A stretch of 64,000 bases of DNA, taken from positions 19,166,501 through 19,230,500 of the forward strand of contig OZ059899.1 in the NCBI GenBank assembly GCA_964057225.1, read 5' to 3'. Under the pieces are notes generated by a model. The model did no database searches and was not told the DNA's origin. It worked only from the letters and a program-made list of their open reading frames with translations. This stretch comes from Auanema rhodensis. Taxonomy: Eukaryota > Nematoda > Chromadorea > Rhabditida > Rhabditidae. The position numbers and the translations under genes are program-made. Below are positions 9,786-22,280 of the stretch, piece by piece. Position 1 is the first letter of the stretch, and each line of letters begins with the position of its first letter.

Positions 9786-11193
9786 TTTTGAAATTTACGT
9801 GAACTTTAATTTATGCTAATTAAACGTACACGTGATGTGCACTTGGTATGTAACTCGCTTCACGTGAAAGATAAAGAGATGCGGTTTTTAAAATTAGATT
9901 CCCCATGTCCATATTAGTCTAAAAACAAATTTTTTTTGATATTGGTGCATGGTAACCATGACTTTGAAATTTACGTGAACTTTAATTTATGCTAATTAAA
10001 TGTACACGTGGTGTGCACTCGGTATGTAACTCGCTTCACGTGAACGATAAAGAGATGCGGTTTTCAAAATTAGATTCCTCATGTCCATATTAGTCTAAAA
10101 ACAAATTTTTATTGATATTGGTGCATGGTAACCATGATTTTGAAATTTACGTGAACTTTAATTTATGCTAATTAAATGTACACGTGGTGTGCACTCGGTA
10201 TGTAACTCGCTTCACGTGAAAGATAAAGAGATGCGGTTTTCAAAATTAGATTCCCCATGTCCATATTAGTCTAAAAACAAATTTTTATTGATATTGGTGC
10301 ATGGTAACCATGACTTTGAATTTTACGTGAACTTTAATTTATGCTAATTAAACGTACACGTGGTGTGCACTCGGTATGTAACTCGCTTCACGTGAAAGAT
10401 AAAGAGATGCGGTTTTCAAAATTAGATTCCCCATGTCCATATTAGTCTAAAAACAAATTTTTATTGATATTGGTGCATGGTAACCATGACTTTGAAATTT
10501 ACGTGAACTTTAATTTATGCTAATTAAACGTACACGTGATGTGCACTTGGTATGTAACTCGCTTCACGTGAAAGATAAAGAGATGCGGTTTTTAAAATTA
10601 GATTCCCCATGTCCATATTAGTCTAAAAACAATTTTTTACTGATATTGGTGCATGGTAACCATGATTTTGAAATTTACGTGAACTTTAATTTATGCTAAT
10701 TAAACGTACACGTGATGTGCACTTGGTATGTAACTCGCTTCACGTGAAAGATAAAGAGATGCGGTTTTTAAAATTAGATTCCCCATGTCCATATTAGTCT
10801 AAAAACAAATTTTTTTTGATATTGGTGCATGGTAACCATGACTTTGAAATTTACGTGAACTTTAATTTATGCTAATTAAATGTACACGTGGTGTGCACTC
10901 GGTATGTAACTCGCTTCACGTGAACGATAAAGAGATGCGGTTTTCAAAATTAGATTCCTCATGTCCATATTAGTCTAAAAACAAATTTTTATTGATATTG
11001 GTGCATGGTAACCATGATTTTGAAATTTACGTGAACTTTAATTTATGCTAATTAAATGTACACGTGGTGTGCACTCGGTATGTAACTCGCTTCACGTGAA
11101 AGATAAAGAGATGCGGTTTTCAAAATTAGATTCCCCATGTCCATATTAGTCTAAAAACAAATTTTTATTGATATTGGTGGATGGTAACCATGA

Positions 11194-12953
11194 CTTTGAA
11201 ATTTACGTGAACTTTAATTTATGCTACATAAATGTACACGTGATGTGCACTTGGTATGTAACTCGCTTCACGTGAAAGATAAAAAGATGCGCTTTTTAAA
11301 ATTAGATTCCCCATGTCCATATTAGTCTAAAAACAATTTTTTACTGATATTGGTGCATGGTAACCATGACTTTGAAATTTACGTGAACTTTAATTTATTC
11401 TAATTAAACGTACACGTGGTGTGCACTCGGTATGTAACTCGCTTCACGTGTAAGATAAAGAGATGCGGTTTTCAAAATTAGATTCCCCATGTCCATATTA
11501 GTCTAAAAACAAATTTTTATTGATATTGGTGCATGGTAACCATGACTTTGAAATTTACGTGAACTTTAATTTATGCTAATTAAACGTACACGTGGTGTGC
11601 ACTCGGTATGTAACTCGCTTCACGTGTAAGATAAAGAGATGCGGTTTTCAAAATTAGATTCCCCATGTCCATATTAGTCTAAAAACAAATTTTTATTGAT
11701 ATTGGTGCATGGTAACCATGACTTTGAAATTTACGTGAACTTTAATTTATGCTAATTAAACGTACACGTGTTGTGCACTCGGTATGTAACTCGCTTCACG
11801 TGAAAGATAAAGAGATGCGGTTTTTAAAATTAGATTCCCCATGTCCATATTAGTCTAAAAACAAATTTTTTTTGATATTGGTGCATGGTAACCATGACTT
11901 TGAAATTTACGTGAACTTTAATTTATGCTACATAAATGTACACGTGATGTGCACTTGGTATGTAACTCGCTTCACGTGAAAGATAAAGAGATGCGGTTTT
12001 TAAAATTAGATTCCCCATGTCCATATTAGTCTAAAAACAATTTTTTACTGATATTGGTGCATGGTAACCATGACTTTGAAATTTACGTGAACTTTAATTT
12101 ATGCTACATAAATGTACACGTGATGTGCACTTGGTATGTAACTCGCTTCACGTGAAAGATAAAAAGATGCGCTTTTTAAAATTAGATTCCCCATGTCCAT
12201 ATTAGTCTAAAAACAATTTTTTACTGATATTGGTGCATGGTAACCATGACTTTGAAATTTACGTGAACTTTAATTTATTCTAATTAAACGTACACGTGGT
12301 GTGCACTCGGTATGTAACTCGCTTCACGTGTAAGATAAAGAGATGCGGTTTTCAAAATTAGATTCCCCATGTCCATATTAGTCTAAAAACAAATTTTTAT
12401 TGATATTGGTGCATGGTAACCATGACTTTGAAATTTACGTGAACTTTAATTTATGCTAATTAAACGTACACGTGGTGTGCACTCGGTATGTAACTCGCTT
12501 CACGTGTAAGATAAAGAGATGCGGTTTTCAAAATTAGATTCCCCATGTCCATATTAGTCTAAAAACAAATTTTTATTGATATTGGTGCATGGTAACCATG
12601 ACTTTGAAATTTACGTGAACTTTAATTTATGCTAATTAAACGTACACGTGTTGTGCACTCGGTATGTAACTCGCTTCACGTGAAAGATAAAGAGATGCGG
12701 TTTTTAAAATTAGATTCCCCATGTCCATATTAGTCTAAAAACAAATTTTTTTTGATATTGGTGCATGGTAACCATGACTTTGAAATTTACGTGAACTTTA
12801 ATTTATGCTACATAAATGTACACGTGATGTGCACTTGGTATGTAACTCGCTTCACGTGAAAGATAAAGAGATGCGGTTTTTAAAATTAGATTCCCCATGT
12901 CCATATTAGTCTAAAAACAATTTTTTACTGATATTGGTGCATGGTAACCATGA
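11194..12953 (+). repeat. Second 880 bp (5-monomer) tandem duplication
   Basis: Units 11194-12073 recur at 12074-12953. A private change, tttattctaatt instead of tttatgctaatt, is present at 11396-11405 and again at 12276-12285, exactly 880 bp apart. The five units are an acata unit, two gtaag units, a gtgttg unit with ttttt, and a hybrid unit with acata but cggttttt. It directly abuts the previous 880 bp duplication. Confidence 0.92.
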
Positions 12954-14537
12954 TTTTGAAATTTACGTGAACTTTAATTTATGCTAATTAAACGTACACG
13001 TGATGTGCACTCGGTATGTAACTCGCTTCACGTGTAAGATAAAGAGATGCGGTTTTCAAAATTAGATTCCCCATGTCCATATTAGTCTAAAAACAAATTT
13101 TTATTGATATTGGTGCATGGTAACCATGACTTTGAAATTTACGTGAACTTTAATTTATGCTAATTAAACGTACACGTGATGTGCACTTGGTATGTAACTC
13201 GCTTCACGTGAAAGATAAAGAGATGCGGTTTTTAAAATTAGATTCCCCATGTCCATATTAGTCTAAAAACAATTTTTTACTGATATTGGTGCATGGTAAC
13301 CATGATTTTGAAATTTACGTGAACTTTAATTTATGCTAATTAAACGTACACGTGGTGTGCACTCGGTATGTAACTCGCTTCACGTGAAAGATAAAGAGAT
13401 GCGGTTTTCAAAATTAGATTCCTCATGTCCATATTAGTCTAAAAACAAATTTTTATTGATATTGGTGCATGGTAACCATGATTTTGAAATTTACGTGAAC
13501 TTTAATTTATGCTAATTAAATGTACACGTGGTGTGCACTCGGTATGTAACTCGCTTCACGTGAAAGATAAAGAGATGCGGTTTTCAAAATTAGATTCCCC
13601 ATGTCCATATTAGTCTAAAAACAAATTTTTATTGATATGGGTGCATGGTAACCATGACTTTGAAATTTACGTGAACTTTAATTTATGCTACATAAATGTA
13701 CACGTGATGTGCACTTGGTATGTAACTCGCTTCACGTGAAAGATAAAAAGATGCGCTTTTTAAAATTAGATTCCCCATGTCCATATTAGTCTAAAAACAA
13801 TTTTTTACTGATATTGGTGCATGGTAACCATGACTTTGAAATTTACGTGAACTTTAATTTATGCTAATTAAACGTACACGTGGTGTGCACTCGGTATGTA
13901 ACTCGCTTCACGTGTAAGATAAAGAGATGCGGTTTTCAAAATTAGATTCCCCATGTCCATATTAGTCTAAAAACAAATTTTTATTGATATTGGTGCATGG
14001 TAACCATGATTTTGAAATTTACGTGAACTTTAATTTATGCTAATTAAATGTACACGTGGTGTGCACTCGGTATGTAACTCGCTTCACGTGAAAGATAAAG
14101 AGATGCGGTTTTCAAAATTAGATTCCCCATGTCCATATTAGTCTAAAAACAAATTTTTATTGATATTGGTGCATGGTAACCATGACTTTGAATTTTACGT
14201 GAACTTTAATTTATGCTAATTAAACGTACACGTGGTGTGCACTCGGTATGTAACTCGCTTCACGTGAAAGATAAAGAGATGCGGTTTTCAAAATTAGATT
14301 CCCCATGTCCATATTAGTCTAAAAACAAATTTTTATTGATATTGGTGCATGGTAACCATGACTTTGAAATTTACGTGAACTTTAATTTATGCTACATAAA
14401 TGTACACGTGATGTGCACTTGGTATGTAACTCGCTTCACGTGAAAGATAAAGAGATGCGGTTTTTAAAATTAGATTCCCCATGTCCATATTAGTCTAAAA
14501 ACAATTTTTTACTGATATTGGTGCATGGTAACCATGA
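12954..14537 (+). repeat. Array segment without a clear local duplication
   Basis: Nine monomers of mixed classes: class 2 with gtaag, class 1, class 2, aaatg, an acata unit (13,660), gtaag, aaatg, gaatttt and an acata hybrid with cggttttt. I see no gene, insertion or private marker that stands out here. Confidence 0.8.
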
Positions 14538-17001
14538 TTTTGAAATTTACGTGAACTTTAATTTATGCTAATTAAACGTACACGTGATGTGCACTTGGTA
14601 TGTAACTCGCTTCACGTGAAAGATAAAGAGATGCGGTTTTTAAAATTAGATTCCCCATGTCCATATTAGTCTAAAAACAAATTTTTTTTGATATTGGTGC
14701 ATGGTAACCATGACTTTGAAATTTACGTGAACTTTAATTTATGCTAATTAAATGTACACGTGGTGTGCACTCGGTATGTAACTCGCTTCACGTGAACGAT
14801 AAAGAGATGCGGTTTTCAAAATTAGATTCCTCATGTCCATATTAGTCTAAAAACAAATTTTTATTGATATTGGTGCATGGTAACCATGATTTTGAAATTT
14901 ACGTGAACTTTAATTTATGCTAATTAAATGTACACGTGGTGTGCACTCGGTATGTAACTCGCTTCACGTGAAAGATAAAGAGATGCGGTTTTCAAAATTA
15001 GATTCCCCATGTCCATATTAGTCTAAAAACAATTTTTTACTGATATTGGTGCATGGTAACCATGACTTTGAATTTTACGTGAACTTTAATTTATGCTAAT
15101 TAAACGTACACGTGGTGTGCACTCGGTATGTAACTCGCTTCACGTGAAAGATAAAGAGATGCGGTTTTCAAAATTAGATTCCCCATGTCCATATTAGTCT
15201 AAAAACAAATTTTTATTGATATGGGTGCATGGTAACCATGACTTTGAAATTTACGTGAACTTTAATTTATGCTACATAAATGTACACGTGATGTGCACTT
15301 GGTATGTAACTCGCTTCACGTGAAAGATAAAAAGATGCGCTTTTTAAAATTAGATTCCCCATGTCCATATTAGTCTAAAAACAATTTTTTACTGATATTG
15401 GTGCATGGTAACCATGACTTTGAAATTTACGTGAACTTTAATTTATGCTAATTAAACGTACACGTGGTGTGCACTCGGTATGTAACTCGCTTCACGTGTA
15501 AGATAAAGAGATGCGGTTTTCAAAATTAGATTCCCCATGTCCATATTAGTCTAAAAACAAATTTTTATTGATATTGGTGCATGGTAACCATGACTTTGAA
15601 ATTTACGTGAACTTTAATTTATGCTAATTAAACGTACACGTGGTGTGCACTCGGTATGTAACTTGCTTCACGTGTAAGATAAAGAGATGCGGTTTTCAAA
15701 ATTAGATTCCCCATGTCCATATTAGTCTAAAAACAATTTTTTATTGATATTGGTGCATGGTAACCATGACTTTGAAATTTACGTGAACTTTAATTTATGC
15801 TAATTAAACGTACACGTGGTGTGCACTCGGTATGTAACTCGCTTCACGTGTAAGATAAAGAGATGCGGTTTTCAAAATTAGATTCCCCATGTCCATATTA
15901 GTCTAGAAACAATTTTTTATTGATATTGGTGCATGGTAACCATGACTTTGAAATTTACGTGAACTTTAATTTATGCTAATTAAACGTACACGTGATGTGC
16001 ACTTGGTATGTAACTCGCTTCACGTGAAAGATAAAGAGATGCGGTTTTTAAAATTAGATTCCCCATGTCCATATTAGTCTAAAAACAATTTTTTACTGAT
16101 ATTGGTGCATGGTAACCATGATTTTGAAATTTACGTGAACTTTAATTTATGCTAATTAAACGTACACGTGATGTGCACTTGGTATGTAACTCGCTTCACG
16201 TGAAAGATAAAGAGATGCGGTTTTTAAAATTAGATTCCCCATGTCCATATTAGTCTAAAAACAAATTTTTTTTGATATTGGTGCATGGTAACCATGACTT
16301 TGAAATTTACGTGAACTTTAATTTATGCTAATTAAATGTACACGTGGTGTGCACTCGGTATGTAACTCGCTTCACGTGAACGATAAAGAGATGCGGTTTT
16401 CAAAATTAGATTCCTCATGTCCATATTAGTCTAAAAACAAATTTTTATTGATATTGGTGCATGGTAACCATGATTTTGAAATTTACGTGAACTTTAATTT
16501 ATGCTAATTAAATGTACACGTGGTGTGCACTCGGTATGTAACTCGCTTCACGTGAAAGATAAAGAGATGCGGTTTTCAAAATTAGATTCCCCATGTCCAT
16601 ATTAGTCTAAAAACAATTTTTTACTGATATTGGTGCATGGTAACCATGACTTTGAATTTTACGTGAACTTTAATTTATGCTAATTAAACGTACACGTGGT
16701 GTGCACTCGGTATGTAACTCGCTTCACGTGAAAGATAAAGAGATGCGGTTTTCAAAATTAGATTCCCCATGTCCATATTAGTCTAAAAACAAATTTTTAT
16801 TGATATGGGTGCATGGTAACCATGACTTTGAAATTTACGTGAACTTTAATTTATGCTACATAAATGTACACGTGATGTGCACTTGGTATGTAACTCGCTT
16901 CACGTGAAAGATAAAAAGATGCGCTTTTTAAAATTAGATTCCCCATGTCCATATTAGTCTAAAAACAATTTTTTACTGATATTGGTGCATGGTAACCATG
17001 A
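14538..17001 (+). repeat. 5-monomer block repeated at 1584 bp
   Basis: Units 14538-15417 recur at 16122-17001, an offset of 1584 bp or 9 monomers. Shared markers are gaacg with cctc (14794 and 16378), caattttttact before the gaatttt unit, gatatggg (about 15,219 and 16,803), and the following acata unit. The four monomers between copies (15418-16121) are gtaag and class 1 units, with private changes taacttgc near 15,660 and gtctagaaac near 15,901. Confidence 0.88.
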
Positions 17002-18057
17002 CTTTGAAATTTACGTGAACTTTAATTTATGCTAATTAAACGTACACGTGGTGTGCACTTGGTATGTAACTCGCTTCACGTGAAAAATAAAGAGATGCGG
17101 TTTTTAAAATTAGATTCCCCATGTCCATATTAGTCTAAAAACAATTTTTTACTGATATTGGTGCATGGTAACCATGATTTTGAAATTTACGTGAACTTTA
17201 ATTTATGCTAATTAAACGTACACGTGATGTGCACTCGGTATGTAACTCGCTTCACGTGTAAGATAAAGAGATGCGGTTTTCAAAATTAGATTCCCCATGT
17301 CCATATTAGTCTAAAAACAAATTTTTATTGATATTGGTGCATGGTAACCATGACTTTGAAATTTACGTGAACTTTAATTTATGCTAATTAAACGTACACG
17401 TGGTGTGCACTCGGTATGTAACTCGCTTCACGTGAAAGATAAAGAGATGCGGTTTTTAAAATTAGATTCCCCATGTCCATATTAGTCTAAAAACAATTTT
17501 TTACTGATATTGGTGCATGGTAACCATGATTTTGAAATTTACGTGAACTTTAATTTATGCTAATTAAACGTACACGTGGTGTGCACTCGGTATGTAACTC
17601 GCTTCACGTGAAAGATAAAGAGATGCGGTTTTCAAAATTAGATTCCCCATGTCCATATTAGTCTAAAAACAAATTTTTATTGATATTGGTGCATGGTAAC
17701 CATGACTTTGAAATTTACGTGAACTTTAATTTATGCTAATTAAACGTACACGTGATGTGCACTTGGTATGTAACTCGCTTCACGTGAAAGATAAAGAGAT
17801 GCGGTTTTTAAAATTAGATTCCCCATGTCCATATTAGTCTAAAAACAATTTTTTACTGATATTGGTGCATGGTAACCATGATTTTGAAATTTACGTGAAC
17901 TTTAATTTATGCTAATTAAACGTACACGTGATGTGCACTTGGTATGTAACTCGCTTCACGTGAAAGATAAAGAGATGCGGTTTTCAAAATTAGATTCCCC
18001 ATGTCCATATTAGTCTAAAAACAAATTTTTATTGATATTGGTGCATGGTAACCATGA
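17002..18057 (+). repeat. Array segment, mixed class 1 and class 2 units
   Basis: Six monomers. The first has an unusual combination (gtgg with cttgg) and a private gaaaaataaag near 17,084. The rest are ordinary class 1 and class 2 units. No other feature is visible. Confidence 0.8.
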
Positions 18058-20169
18058 CTTTGAAATTTACGTGAACTTTAATTTATGCTAATTAAACGTA
18101 CACGTGTTGTGCACTCGGTATGTAACTCCCTTCACGTGGAAGATAAAGAGATGCGGTTTTCAAAATTAGATTCCCCATGTCCATATTAGTCTAAAAACAA
18201 TTTTTTACTGATATTGGTGCATGGTAACCATGATTTTGAAATTTACGTGAACTTTAATTTATGCTAATTAAACGTACACGTGATGTGCACTTGGTATGTA
18301 ACTCGCTTCACGTGAAAGATAAAGAGATGCGGTTTTTAAAATTAGATTTCGCATGTCCATATTAGTCTAAAAACAATTTTTTACTGATATTGGTGCATGG
18401 TAACCATGATTTTGAAATTTACGTGAACTTTAATTTATGCTAATTAAATGTACACGTGGTGTGCACTCGGTATGTAACTCGCTTCACGTGAAAGATAAAG
18501 AGATGCGGTTTTCAAAATTAGATTCCCCATGTACATATTAGTCTAAAAACAAATTTTTATTGATATTGGTGCATGGTAACCATGATTTTGAAATTTACGT
18601 GAACTTTAATTTATGCTAATTAAATGTACACGTGGTGTGCACTCGGTATGTAACTCGCTTCACGTGAAAGATAAAGAGATGCGGTTTTCAAAATTAGATT
18701 CCCCATGTCCATATTAGTCTAAAAACAAATTTTTATTGATATTGGTGCATGGTAACCATGACTTTGAATTTTACGTGAACTTTAATTTATGCTAATTAAA
18801 CGTACACGTGGTGTGCACTCGGTATGTAACTCGCTTCACGTGAAAGATAAAGAGATGCGGTTTTCAAAATTAGATTCCCCATGTCCATATTAGTCTAAAA
18901 ACAAATTTTTATTGATATTGGTGCATGGTAACCATGACTTTGAAATTTACGTGAACTTTAATTTATGCTACATAAATGTACATGTGATGTGCACTCGGTA
19001 TGTAACTCGCTTCACGTGAAAGATAAAAAGATGCGCTTTTTAAAATTAGATTCCCCATGTCCATATTAGTCTAAAAACAATTTTTTACTGATATTGGTGC
19101 ATGGTAACCATGACTTTGAAATTTACGTGAACTTTAATTTATGCTAATTAAACGTACACGTGGTGTGCACTCGGTATGTAACTCGCTTCACGTGTAAGAT
19201 AAAGAGATGCGGTTTTCAAAATTAGATTCCCCATGTCCATATTAGTCTAAAAACAAATTTTTATTGATATTGGTGCATGGTAACCATGACTTTGAAATTT
19301 ACGTGAACTTTAATTTATGCTAATTAAACGTACACGTGGTGTGCACTCGGTATGTAACTCGCTTCACGTGTAAGATAAAGAGATGCGGTTTTCAAAATTA
19401 GATTCCCCATGTCCATATTAGTCTAAAAACAAATTTTTATTGATATTGGTGCATGGTAACCATGACTTTGAAATTTACGTGAACTTTAATTTATGCTAAT
19501 TAAACGTACACGTGGTGTGCACTCGGTATGTAACTCGCTTCACGTGTAAGATAAAGAGATGCGGTTTTCAAAATTAGATTCCCCATGTCCATATTAGTCT
19601 AAAAACAAATTTTTATTGATATTGGTGCATGGTAACCATGACTTTGAAATTTACGTGAACTTTAATTTATGCTAATTAAACGTACACGTGTTGTGCACTC
19701 GGTATGTAACTCCCTTCACGTGGAAGATAAAGAGATGCGGTTTTCAAAATTAGATTCCCCATGTCCATATTAGTCTAAAAACAATTTTTTACTGATATTG
19801 GTGCATGGTAACCATGATTTTGAAATTTACGTGAACTTTAGTTTATGCTAATTAAACGTACACGTGATGTGCACTTGGTATGTAACTCGCTTCACGTGAA
19901 AGATAAAGAGATGCGGTTTTTAAAATTAGATTTCGCATGTCCATATTAGTCTAAAAACAATTTTTTACTGATATTGGTGCATGGTAACCATGATTTTGAA
20001 ATTTACGTGAACTTTAATTTATGCTAATTAAATGTACACGTGGTGTGCACTCGGTATGTAACTCGCTTCACGTGAAAGATAAAGAGATGCGGTTTTCAAA
20101 ATTAGATTCCCCATGTACATATTAGTCTAAAAACAAATTTTTATTGATATTGGTGCATGGTAACCATGA
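18058..20169 (+). repeat. 9-monomer (1584 bp) higher-order repeat
   Basis: The gtgttg-ttcgc-gtaca trio at 18058-18585 recurs at 19642-20169. The gatttcgcatg marker is at 18345 and 19929, exactly 1584 bp apart. Between them lie aaatg, gaatttt, a divergent acata unit (with catgtg and ctcgg near 18,985) and three gtaag units. The second trio has a private tttagtttatg near 19,840. The same marker at 7609 is 61 exact monomers upstream of 18345, so nothing has slipped out of register in between. Confidence 0.88.
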
Positions 20170-22104
20170 TTTTGAAATTTACGTGAACTTTAATTTATGC
20201 TAATTAAACGTACACGTGATGTGCACTTGGTATGTAACTCGCTTCACGTGAAAGATAAAGAGATGCGGTTTTTAAAATTAGATTCCCCATGTCCATATTA
20301 GTCTAAAAACAATTTTTTACTGATATTGGTGCATGGTAACCATGATTTTGAAATTTACGTGAACTTTAATTTATGCTAATTAAACGTACACGTGGTGTGC
20401 ACTCGGTATGTAACTCGCTTCACGTGAAAGATAAAGAGATGCGGTTTTCAAAATTAGATTCCCCATGTCCATATTAGTCTAAAAACAAATTTTTATTGAT
20501 ATTGGTGCATGGTAACCATGACTTTGAAATTTACGTGAACTTTAATTTATGCTAATTAAACGTACACGTGGTGTGCACTCGGTATGTAACTCGCTTCACG
20601 TGAAAGATAAAGAGATGCGGTTTTTAAAATTAGATTCCCCATGTCCATATTAGTCTAAAAACAATTTTTTACTGATATTGGTGCATGGTAACCATGATTT
20701 TGAAATTTACGTGAACTTTAATTTATGCTAATTAAACGTACACGTGATGTGCACTTGGTATGTAACTCGCTTCACGTGAAAGATAGAGAGATGCGGTTTT
20801 TAAAATTAGATTCCCCATGTCCATATTAGTCTAAAAACAATTTTTTACTGATATGGGTGCATGGTAACCATGACTTTGAAATTTACGTGCACTTTAATTT
20901 ATGCTAATTAAACGTACACGTGGTGTGCACTCGGTATGTAACTCGCTTCACGTGTAAGATAAAGAGATGCGGTTTTCAAAATTAGATTCCCCATGTCCAT
21001 ATTAGTCTAAAAACAAATTTTTATTGATATTGGTGCATGGTAACCATGATTTTGAAATTTACGTGCACTTTAATTTATGCTAATTAAACGTACACGTGGT
21101 GTGCACTCGGTATGTAACTCGCTTCACGTGTAAGATAAAGAGATGCGGTTTTCAAAATTAGATTCCCCATGTCCATATTAGTCTAAAAACAAATTTTTAT
21201 TGATATTGGTGCATGGTAACCATGACTTTGAATTTTACGTGAACTTTAATTTATGCTAATTAAACGTACACGTGGTGTGCACTCGGTATGTAACTCGCTT
21301 CACGTGAAAGATAAAGAGATGCGGTTTTCAAAATTAGATTCCCCATGTCCATATTAGTCTAAAAACAAATTTTTATTGATATTGGTGCATGGTAACCATG
21401 ACTTTGAAATTTACGTGAACTTTAATTTATGCTACATAAATGTACACGTGATGTGCACTTGGTATGTAACTCGCTTCACGTGAAAGATAAAAAGATGCGC
21501 TTTTTAAAATTAGATTCCCCATGTCCATATTAGTCTAAAAACAATTTTTTACTGATAATGGTGCATGGTAACCATGACTTTGAAATTTACGTGAACTTTA
21601 ATTTATGCTAATTAAACGTACACGTGGTGTGCACTCGGTATGTAACTCGCTTCACGTGTAAGATAAAGAGATGCGGTTTTCAAAATTAGATTCCCCATGT
21701 CCATATTAGTCTAAAAACAATTTTTTACTGATATTGGTGCATGGTAACCATGACTTTGAAATTTACGTGAACTTTAATTTATGCTAATTAAACGTACACG
21801 TGGTGTGCACTCGGTATGTAACTCGCTTCACGTGTAAGATAAAGAGATGCGGTTTTCAAAATTAGATTCCCCATGTCCATATTAGTCTAAAAACAAATTT
21901 TTATTGATATTGGTGCATGGTAACCATGACTTTGAAATTTACGTGAACTTTAATTTATGCTAATTAAACGTACACGTGGTGTGCACTCGGTATGTAACTC
22001 GCTTCACGTGTAAGATAAAGAGATGCGGTTTTCAAAATTAGATTCCCCATGTCCATATTAGTCTAAAACATATTTTTATTGATATTGGTGCTTGGTAACC
22101 ATGA
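20170..22104 (+). repeat. Array segment with paired 'gtgcactt' units
   Basis: Eleven monomers. Two neighbouring units, 20874-21049 and 21050-21225, share a private acgtgcacttt in place of acgtgaacttt, so one was copied from the other or converted by it. A private gatagagag lies near 20,784. A typical acata unit at about 21,402 is followed by three gtaag units. The segment ends at the first 1 bp deletion of the array. Confidence 0.82.
22061..22070 (+). other. 1 bp deletion, first register slip
   Basis: This reads gtctaaaacatattttt where neighbours read gtctaaaaacaaattttt, so one A is missing and one base differs. From here monomer starts shift from 106 to 105 modulo 176. Confidence 0.9.
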
Positions 22105-22280
22105 TTTTGAAATTTACGTGAACTTTAATTTATGCTAATTAAACGTACACGTGGTGTGCACTCGGTATGTAACTCGCTTCACGTGAAAGATAAAAAGATG
22201 CGCTTTTTAAAATTAGATTCCCCATGTCCATATTAGTCTAAAAACAAATTTTTATTGATATTGGTGCATGGTAACCATGA
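22105..22280 (+). repeat. Chimeric monomer: class 2 front, acata-class rear
   Basis: The first half has aattaaacg, gtgg and ctcgg (class 2). The second half has aaaaagatgcgcttttt, which elsewhere belongs to the acata class, and an aaatttttatt tail. The change of identity lies between monomer positions 60 and 91. This is what an exchange or conversion tract inside a monomer would leave. It also carries gtgcttgg just before its start. Confidence 0.82.

Larger units (their letters stand above)
5169..10330 (+). repeat. Right arm of giant inverted repeat (palindrome)
   Basis: This is the mirror partner of 1-5037. Its length, 5162 bp, equals the left arm (5037) plus one 176 bp monomer minus the 51 bp partial duplication found only on the left. 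Monomer order from the centre is: gaatttt/gatatggg unit, 'acata' unit, two gtaag units, alternating gtgg and gtga units, an aaatg unit, a gaatttt unit, then the next 'acata' unit at 6794, and so on. This is exactly the order found going left from 5037. The + array simply continues beyond 10330, where the left partner leaves the window. Confidence 0.93.
9445..11193 (+). repeat. 880 bp (5-monomer) tandem duplication
   Basis: Sequence from about 9445 is repeated 880 bp later, starting about 10325. The diagnostic gaacg/cctc unit occurs at 9962 and again at 10842, in the same order of neighbours: class 1, class 1 with an aaatttttttt tract, gaacg, then aaatg. The match breaks on the left at the gaatttt unit (10314) and on the right at gtggatgg (about 11,179). 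The first copy overlaps the outer end of the right palindrome arm. Confidence 0.88.
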
